NCBI GenBank assembly: GCA_001910725.1
Contig: MJGA01000022.1
Location: forward strand, 186,001-250,000
DNA length: 64,000 nucleotides
Direction: 5' to 3'
DNA from: Phanerodontia chrysosporium
Lineage: Eukaryota; Basidiomycota; Agaricomycetes; Polyporales; Phanerochaetaceae
In this document: positions 57,296 through 64,000 of the stretch, in pieces
Position numbering within the stretch: position 1 is the stretch's first letter
Layout of the letters: each line of letters starts with the position of its first letter
The notes under the pieces: model-generated
The model's database searches: none
Seen by the model: the letters and a program-made list of their open reading frames with translations, nothing else
What the model was told of the DNA's origin: nothing
Translations under genes and position numbers: made by a program

Positions 57296-58652
57296 ATGTC
57301 CAGCATTGTCTCTCGCCTGACGCTGGGCTCCGTGGGACTGACATGCAAGGCATTCCTCAAGAGCGGATATTGTGCCTCGGTTACCGTCACCGGCTTCGAA
57401 AACCTGCAGCGGGCACTTGAGGATGAGCGTCGGAAGGGCGGGAAGGGCGTCATAACCCGTGGGTGTACCAGACGGGTTGTGTGTTTCCTACGCTGACGAT
57501 ACCCTGGCTACATACAGTCAGCAATCACATCTCTACGTGAGCATGCCCTTTCCCTGGATGTCCGCCGGAGGCTGACGGAGCAGAGCAGGTTAGACGATCC
57601 CGTGGCGTGGGGCATACTGCCTTGGAGGTGGTACTTCAAGGCTGGGATGGTACGCTGGTCCCTGGGGGCAGCCGATATCATATTCACGAACCCGTACGTC
57701 GATTTCCTCCGCACACCACCGCGTGCCCACATTATCCCCAATTGTTCGTGACCGACGTCTTCCGCTAGATAGTGTGTTCTCTGCGTTCTTCCGCAAAGGC
57801 CAGGTGCTCGAGACGTTTCGAGGGAAGGGGATATACCAGCCCGCAGTCGATACTGCGATAGAGAACCTGAACCGTGGGGAATGGGTATGTCCTGCATTTC
57901 GTCCCGTCCTGGAACGCAGAACTGATGTACACCAGATTCACCTGTTTGGCGAAGGCAAGGTCCATCAGCCGGGGCATTATCCCCCAGTACCTGCACCACA
58001 AACAGCAAAGTACATCGCATATCCCCGACACTAACCAAGTGGTGCAGTCCCAGACGAAAGACGATAGTCCTCCACTCCTGCTCAGATTCAAGTGGGGCGT
58101 GTAAGTGCTGCATCACTCGTGCGGTGCTTCAAATTCTCACCACAATCACCAGAGGGCGCATCCTCATGGAAGCCGAACAACCACCCACTGTCATACCCAT
58201 GTGGCTGACCGGTCGGTAGATCATATGTCTGTCTCTGCCCGTCTCTCATCCGTATATTCCCTGCAGGCTTCGAAAAGCTCATGCCCGAAGGCCGTCCATG
58301 GCCCTGGAAATACCTTCCCCGCCGCGGCGTCGCACTTAGCGTCGCCTTCGGCGAGCCAATACCAGCACAAAAAATCCGGGAGCGCCTCTGGGCGACGTCC
58401 GCGGACGCCTCCAATGGGACCTCGTCGCTGGCCACGAGCAGCGAACTCATCATCGGCGACCCTGCCAAAGAGGAGCGCAGTCTGGAGAATGCTGGGCGGC
58501 GCTGGCTTGGCGATCTTGTCCAGCATAGGATGCATGAACCGGGCGAGGAGCCGAGGCAGAGGCGGATCGCTCGGCTGCGGAGCGCGCTGACCGCGGTGCT
58601 GCAGCAAGAGGTCGAGGCACTGGGGCGGAAGGTCCTCGACACACACTCGTAG
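57296..58652 (+). CDS. TAZ1: Tafazzin-type monolysocardiolipin acyltransferase
   Basis: Tafazzin exchanges acyl chains between phospholipids and monolysocardiolipin on mitochondrial membranes, giving mature cardiolipin. The start MSSIVSRLTLGSVGLTCKAF matches the short family N-terminus. VTVTGFENLQRALEDERRKG is followed by the acyltransferase motif GVITLSNHISTLDDPVAWG (HxxxxD), assembled across two short introns. Then WYFKAGMVRWSLGAADIIFT with NPY, FRKGQVLETFRGKGIYQPAV and DTAIENLNRGEW-IHLFGEGK with VHQPG (the family reads E-T-x-RG-x-GIYQ and F-x-EGKV-Q). LLRFKWGVGRILMEAEQPPT and VIPMWLTGFEKLMPEGRPWP complete the domain, and RRWLGDLVQHRMHEPG lies in the tail. Seven or so exons, all joining in phase, stop at 58650-58652. 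Upstream start 57098 would add a disordered extension. Confidence 0.92.
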
Positions 58653-59578
58653 TGTCTCAGGCGCACGATGACACTGCTGAATCTCATACTCCACGTCTCT
58701 CTGACCAGGCGGTGTGCGTACGCGTCCGGCTGCGGGATAGTGTCGCCCAACTTTGTGGCGTCCGGAGCCTGCCGCCATTTGCGAGACTCTGGGTAAACGC
58801 GAGCAGAGCCTCCTGATGTCCGTTGAAACACCCGCACCGCACACGACATCACCATCATCCTCGCCGATTGTCTCTCGGGATGCCCACACGCCGTGTGTCA
58901 GCGCGGCGTCAGGCACCTGGCAGATCGCACCCCGTGAAACGCGGGCGACCGGCGAGCACAGACAGTTGGCGCGTGTTCTCAGGGTGGCCGTCGCGCACGT
59001 TCGTGGCGTATGGGAACGAAAGGCCCTGCGCGGTGCTGCGGGCGCCAGGCACCGGGGATCGGCAGCGCTGATGTCCTCGGGACACGATTGAATTTGCGGA
59101 GGTGTCTCGGACACTCGCACTAGGTGCAGCGTCTCATTGAGCCGCAGGCGTCCATAGACCGCCCCAGCTTTCTCGGGTAGGCGTTGCCTGACTTGCTCCT
59201 GCACGGTGCAGCTTGCTTCGAGCGCACTCTGAGGCGTGTGCTCGTGGTGGTGTCGCAACAGTGGCCTTTCGCCGCGCGCATATACACCCCAGCGTCCTTG
59301 ATACAGCCCCCGAGCGCCGGGACCCTCTCCCACCACGCGTGGCGCCCTGTTGAGTCGCACATCCATTCGTCATAAAGAGTCTTATCTAGGTTCAATCCCC
59401 CGCGCTTTTGGCGGTCTCGCGACCTGGTCATCAGGCGCCGCCACTGCCTCGACCGGACGGAGGGATCGCCATGGGCCACCCATATTACCCCTCGGACGCG
59501 CGATCGACGCGGATGTAGGCCTCCATCTCCCCGCTTTCTTTGTTCGATCTCTGCTTTGTATTCTTAATTTCTTTCAAC
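58653..59578. other. Intergenic, large antisense frames only
   Basis: About 930 bases. A 381-codon reverse frame (58221-59366) covers it, but that frame is antisense to tafazzin exons and has no motif, so I treat it as a GC artefact. The sequence ggttcaatccc near 59390 resembles a tRNA T-loop, but no matching stems exist. Confidence 0.5.
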
Positions 59579-61321
59579 ATGGACATGGCTGCCACAGGGA
59601 TTGATGCGTCGCAGCTCAGCACGGTGCGGCACAACCGCCTCTCTAATGTGAGTCTTGCCTGCTTTATGCCAGAGTCTGCGTGGTTGACCGCGCCTTTACC
59701 TCTAGTATTTTGATGGTATGCTTGCCTTTTGTTCAACGGCGCAGAAGAGGCATTGATGGATATGATACCACCACAGTTATCAGCTGTACTCTTATGGTCA
59801 GTCTCGCAGATATATGTGTGGTGGTGCGCTACAGCTTATGCCGCTCAACAGATATACGACTTCATGCTCACCTTCGACGGGGAACTGACGCTCATATGGC
59901 CGTCCCGCTGGTCTGCGATTAAAGTCCTCTTCCTGCTCACGCGATACGCTCCCTTCATTGACATCACGATCGTCATCTGGCGTGAGCGTCCTGTACCTTG
60001 CTGCTCGGCCCTCCGCTAACCGCAGATGCCCCACAGAACTCGTCACGCCAAACATGAGCCCACACGACTGCCAGTTCGTGTACGAGAGCACAGGCTGTGA
60101 GTCGCTGCCCCTGCCGCTCGCCAACACGCTGCTCAAAGCGCCGCTCCTCCCGCAGGGCTCCTCCTCTCGGGGATCCTCATCGCAGAAGGTCCGCACGCAT
60201 CCCGTCCCCCGCACCGTCCGCTCACGACCGCGCAGTCATCCTCATGCTCCGGACATGGGCCGTGTACGAGCAGCGGCGCGGGATCGCGATCTTCCTCGTG
60301 CTGTGGACGCTCGTCACGTGGGCGCCGAACATGACGAGCCTCGGCATCTTCCTCAAGTCCCTGCGCTGTAAGCGTGTGGCAGTCCCAGAGCGTGGGCGGC
60401 TGGCGCTGATGTCCCGCGCGCAGACGGCCCGCTGCCCGTGCCGGTCCAGAACGTCCCGGGGTCGGGCTGCCACGTCGTGGACGGCAGCCCGATTGTGTTT
60501 ATATGCTGGGCGTTGCTCATGGTGTTCGAGGCTGGTGCGCACGGAAGATGCGCATTTCTGCGGCGCCTGTGCTGACTACCTGATGCATAGCGATCTTGGG
60601 AATGATGGTTTTCAAGGCTGTCAAAAACTGTATGCCGCCTTGCCCGCCAAGGTCTAGCGCGACGCTAATGATTACACCGCATAGATCGAGTCGACAAAGA
60701 CTCTGCCGTATTCCAGACTGTATTTAGAGATGGTTTGTGGCGCATATATACGAGCTTGAGTCCTTGTACTGACGTTGCATTGCCTAGGCACTGTATTCTA
60801 CCTGTACCTATTTGCCCTCTCGACGGCGAATGTGATTGTGATCCTCACTGCATCGGTATGTTGGGCTTTCACCCCTGAAAGTATGGTGGTTTACCCGTCT
60901 TCCAGGCGGACCTTATCAACCTTCTCTCGCTGTAAGCCCTTCTCTACCCAACCCCGACGCCAGACTGACGACACACAGCCCAGAGCGCATGCTCCACTCG
61001 ATCCTCACCGCGCGCATCATCCTGAGCCTGCGCGGGCTCGGCGCGCGGAGCCAGCTCGGATGGCACACGTTCTCCGCGGGCGTGCGCGGCGGGCCCGGCG
61101 CCGCGGCGCACACAGTCAGCGCGCACGCGGATCTCGAGTTCGCGCACGCCCCCGAGGACAGCCTCGGCGCGGACCTGCGCGACACGACGGACGTCGAGCG
61201 CACGGTCGACGACGGCGCGACGGCGTCCGCGCACGCGCCGCGGCACAGCGACTCGGAGGCGACGGTGGGGGACATCAGCGAGGAGCAGCGGCAGAGCGAC
61301 GCGTCCGAGCGGACGGTGTGA
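59579..61321 (+). CDS. DUF6533 seven-helix membrane protein, copy 3
   Basis: The best-preserved DUF6533 gene of the window, collinear with copy 1. The start MDMAATGIDASQLSTVRHNR ends at a gtgagt donor exactly as in copy 1. Blocks in order: QIYDFMLTFDGELTLIWPSR, WSAIKVLFLLTRYAPFIDIT, IVIW; LVTPNMSPHDCQFVYESTG; VILMLRTWAVYEQRRGIAIF, LVLWTLVTWAPNMTSLGIFL, KSLR; CHVVDGSPIVFICWALLMV; VDKDSAVFQTVFRDG; GTVFYLYLFALSTANVIVIL; and the tail PERMLHSILTARIILSLRGL with an acidic Ser/Thr/Asp-rich end that stops at 61319-61321. The tail is longer than in copy 1. About seven membrane segments are expected. Small exons near 59700-59850 are not settled. The family has no established function. Confidence 0.86.
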
Positions 61322-63827
61322 TGGCCCTTGTGATGTGTGTCTGTATTCCGAGAGGCGCGGGTGTGTGTACAGTGTATGTATTTGCACAGGCAGACTGTCC
61401 GATCACTCGTATACACAGAGGCCCGTCTGCAGACGCGGTCAGCAGAGAATGCGGACGTGCGCGGAGTTGGACGTACCAGACCAAGCTGGATGCACCGCTG
61501 GCATGGATGCTGCCTGTTGCACTGCACTTCGCGTCAGCACGCGCGAGTGTGGGTAGAAGCCTGGAGACGCACCTTTCGCTTCGACGTGTGGCAGTTCAGG
61601 CAGGACTGGGTCGTACGGGCAGAGAGGTTACCATTGTTGCTGTGTACCCGAGGGCGTGAAAATGGGCAGGAGTAACATCAAAAAAGGGAACAAAGGCGTA
61701 CCCTCCCGAAAATGTCTCGTAAAATGCGGGCTTCCTGTCAACCTCAAAGACGACGTCGATCTCCCGGGATTCGTCTTCGTGCACGCACCCCTCTTCTTTG
61801 TGCTCCACTTTATGCTCCTCCTCTCTGCGTGTGTCCTTTCGCTGGTCCATCGAGACGAGGGTGCTCGCTCGCGGGAGCAGGATGATAGGGATGAGGAGAA
61901 ATGACCAGATACAGGGACAGAATGCGCGAAGATATATCTCAGGTACTAGGTTCATTGACTGCCTCACAAGTTCGCTTCGATTGTGTAAGTCCGTACGGAG
62001 TCGGAGCGGGGATTTGCGTATATCTATGCCCTCAGTACAATCAGAGATGGTGCCTGATGGCACAGTCACATGTCCCTCACGAGACGTCGGGGGAGTCTAC
62101 AGTCGAGGACCCATAATGTAGTGGTCTTACCCTTGTATTGAGGTCTAAGCGCGATATTAATTGTACCCACATGCCGTTAGTAAGGACGAGAGAAAACTGA
62201 ACGCTAGACACATCCTAGTCCTCTTGCCAGCGGTGCGGTTGCGCTCCGGAAGCCGGGGGTACTGCTAGCCAAACCCGGTCAGGACAATTGCCGGAACGGA
62301 TCGGAGCAGCCTTTGTACTTCAGAAAAAGCCGCCTGATCGCATTGCTGCGAGCTGTCCGAGAAGATATGTGCGCAGCGCAACAACCGTAGCGATCAGAGT
62401 TGGCTAGTAGGTGGACAGCGGTCTCATGCGGAACAAATGGCTATTTGTGAGATTTACAGCCTTAGAGAATGTCATCAGTAAGCGTGCGTATCATTCGAGA
62501 GAGAAATTGCTGAGGTGAAGACCGTGCGAGGTTGAGAAGACAGTGCGCGAGAAGAAACAAAGGCTTCGGTCAGGAGGGCAAAGGCCGAGGTATCCGGCTC
62601 GTTCCGGACGCCACGAAGCTCGGCCTCACGTGCTCTGCGTCCACGTGGCTCCCCTGCAGCCTTCCAACATGCACTCAGGCCTTGACCTTTCCCTTGCTTT
62701 AGGGCTGTGCAAATGTTCCTTGTAAACCTGGGCTGCAAATCTGAGCTTGTTGTGTGTGCGAGACACGAGATTAGGCCATGACATGTACGGCTTACGCCCG
62801 GTTTTCTCACGCGTGTGCGTATTGTGGATCCTTGCAGACATACGTTGTACTGACGCTTTGCGTCCCAAGACCCTTTCCTCGGTGCACGCGAACTAAAGCT
62901 GTCAGCTGCTAGTGTGAGGCGTTGGAGACCATTGTCATGCCGGGCAGACCAACTTTTTGCGTTCGAACAGTGTTCGCATTAGATTGAGACGCAGCAGCAT
63001 CCCGCGCACTAACGCACCGCTCTGCACCGTCACAGCGATATCTTCCTCCCAGTAATACCTCACGCTACTCGCAATGCACTCGAACGTTGCTACAGGTCTC
63101 AGTTACTCGATGATCAGGCGTACTGAGGACTGTACCGAGCATGTCACCACTCCATACGGTGGCAAGTCGGTTCGACGTCGAGATGAGCCGCCCTTGGGGA
63201 GGAATGGTGGCTCAAATAATCGTTAGAGTCGACTAGGACATCGCCTATGATTCGCGCACTAGAGTCTTTCTACTAGCGTGTGGCCCAATGACAAACGTCT
63301 GGTGCGTGAAACACTGCAATGACGACATGGGCCATGTTGAATGCTATACAGGTCACTTAACCACGCCACCTGTATACCGTATGTCACGGAGACTCATCTC
63401 GACCCTTGACTTCTACGCCAGGTTGCAGTACTTCGGGAGCCCTGTGTGGTGTCAGTGCTCCATCGGTAACAGCCGCGCCGTGTTGTCTGCGTCTTCAATA
63501 TCTCAGATTGGAGGTGCACAGCATGTCTACGGGGTCACATTGTGATTATTGGACTCTCGAGGAATGGTTTGACCTTGATAAATCCTAGCCGCAGTCTCGC
63601 TTATCCATACGCATTCTACATACGTCCATGCCAGCGCCACGCAAGGCGGGGTAGATTTGAACGTAGATTCTAGAGGTTGGCGCGGTATAAGGGCAGCGTT
63701 AGCGGTGCTATCCAACCCGTTCATAACAGCAGTCCCTCGCAATCGCCCAATCCTCTAGCCGCTACTCGTGAGTGCGAGCCCGTTCGTGAGCGCAAGTCAC
63801 TACTCATCCCGTAGCCCAGCATCCGCC
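61322..63827. other. Gene-poor stretch, 2.5 kb
   Basis: No gene could be supported. A 157-codon reverse frame at 61596-62069 and shorter frames at 62475-62810 (-) and 63288-63545 (+) have no motif or splice support. The region is AT-richer than the genes. A TATAA at 63686-63690 precedes the last gene by about 140 bases. Confidence 0.45.
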
Positions 63828-64000
63828 ATGTCCAGCAACACCATCAACGGCAACGTCGAGCGGCCCCAGTCCAACGTCATCCGCTGCGAGTTCCACGACG
63901 ACACGATGCACATCAGCTTCGTGGGCGTCGTTGCGACGTCGCTGCCGTCCTTCTTCGGCGCCCAGGGCGTCACGCTGAGCTACACCAGCACCGACACCTT
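63828..64000 (+). CDS. Unknown protein, 5' end only
   Basis: The final 173 bases form an open frame that starts MSSNTINGNVERPQSNVIRC and goes on EFHDDTMHISFVGVVATSLP, cut by the window end after 57 codons. Third positions are almost all G or C, the start has the favourable context cgccATGtc, and a TATAA box lies about 140 bases upstream, so this looks like a real first exon. I do not recognise the family. Confidence 0.55.
   Translation, partial: MSSNTINGNVERPQSNVIRCEFHDDTMHISFVGVVATSLPSFFGAQGVTLSYTSTDT

Noticed and set aside
58221..59366. 381-codon reverse-strand frame
   Set aside because: It is antisense to tafazzin exons with clear motifs and has no family resemblance. Long mirror frames are common in sequence with G/C-rich third positions.
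59350..59430. Possible tRNA, from a ggttcaatccc motif
   Set aside because: The T-loop-like sequence has no pairing T-stem, and no D-arm, anticodon arm or acceptor stem could be built around it.
61596..62069. 157-codon reverse frame with a hydrophobic segment
   Set aside because: One hydrophobic stretch is not enough; no family match, and start and end have no supporting context.

Overview
This window is nuclear DNA of a filamentous basidiomycete, most likely a wood- or litter-decaying agaricomycete (a polypore-type white-rot fungus is my best guess). The evidence is dense genes on both strands with many 45-75 nt GT-AG introns, strong G/C at third codon positions, three AA9 lytic polysaccharide monooxygenases (two with a C-terminal CBM1), a FunK1 fungal kinase, three DUF6533 seven-helix proteins, and fungal housekeeping genes (AUR1, ERG1, EOS1, TOM70, DPH2, tafazzin, a YPP1/TTC7-like protein). 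I saw no rRNA, tRNA, CRISPR array or intact transposon.

Layout. 1-10 kb: 3' end of a TAP-like alpha/beta hydrolase (+), a MYND-finger protein (+), two facing DUF6533 membrane proteins (+ and -) and a BTB/POZ protein (-). 10-18 kb: TOM70 (-) and DPH2 (+) from a shared 320 bp promoter, then an EOS1-like ER protein (+). 18-26 kb: a gene-poor stretch with a possible 27-residue Cys-rich peptide, squalene epoxidase ERG1 (-) diverging from an MFS anion transporter (+), and a decayed partial copy of that transporter. 26-35 kb: YPP1/TTC7-like TPR protein (-), ornithine cyclodeaminase/mu-crystallin family protein (-), CaCA cation exchanger (+), METTL7-like methyltransferase (-). 35-46 kb: AUR1 (+), FunK1 kinase (+), AA9 LPMO 1 (-), ZIP zinc transporter (-). 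46-64 kb: an unassigned nuclear-type protein (-), a pair of closely related AA9-CBM1 genes (-) with a cytochrome P450 (+) between them, tafazzin (+), a third DUF6533 gene (+), a 2.5 kb gene-poor stretch and the 5' end of an unknown gene (+).

How the genes relate. The AA9 genes act outside the cell on cellulose or other glucans; the transporters, P450 and lipid enzymes (ERG1 for ergosterol, AUR1 for inositol phosphorylceramide, tafazzin for cardiolipin) are separate functions, and I see no sign that the window is one pathway cluster. A cross-cutting feature is that many genes, including essential AUR1 and the DPH2 gene, need one extra base to restore a conserved reading frame. All the breaks I could resolve look like single-base losses, which points to sequence or assembly error more than biology. 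Two lesions are substitutions to a stop codon (late P450, MFS copy) and are better candidates for real decay. Exon coordinates were inferred by eye from frame, family conservation and GT/AG sites, so ends of multi-exon genes are approximate.
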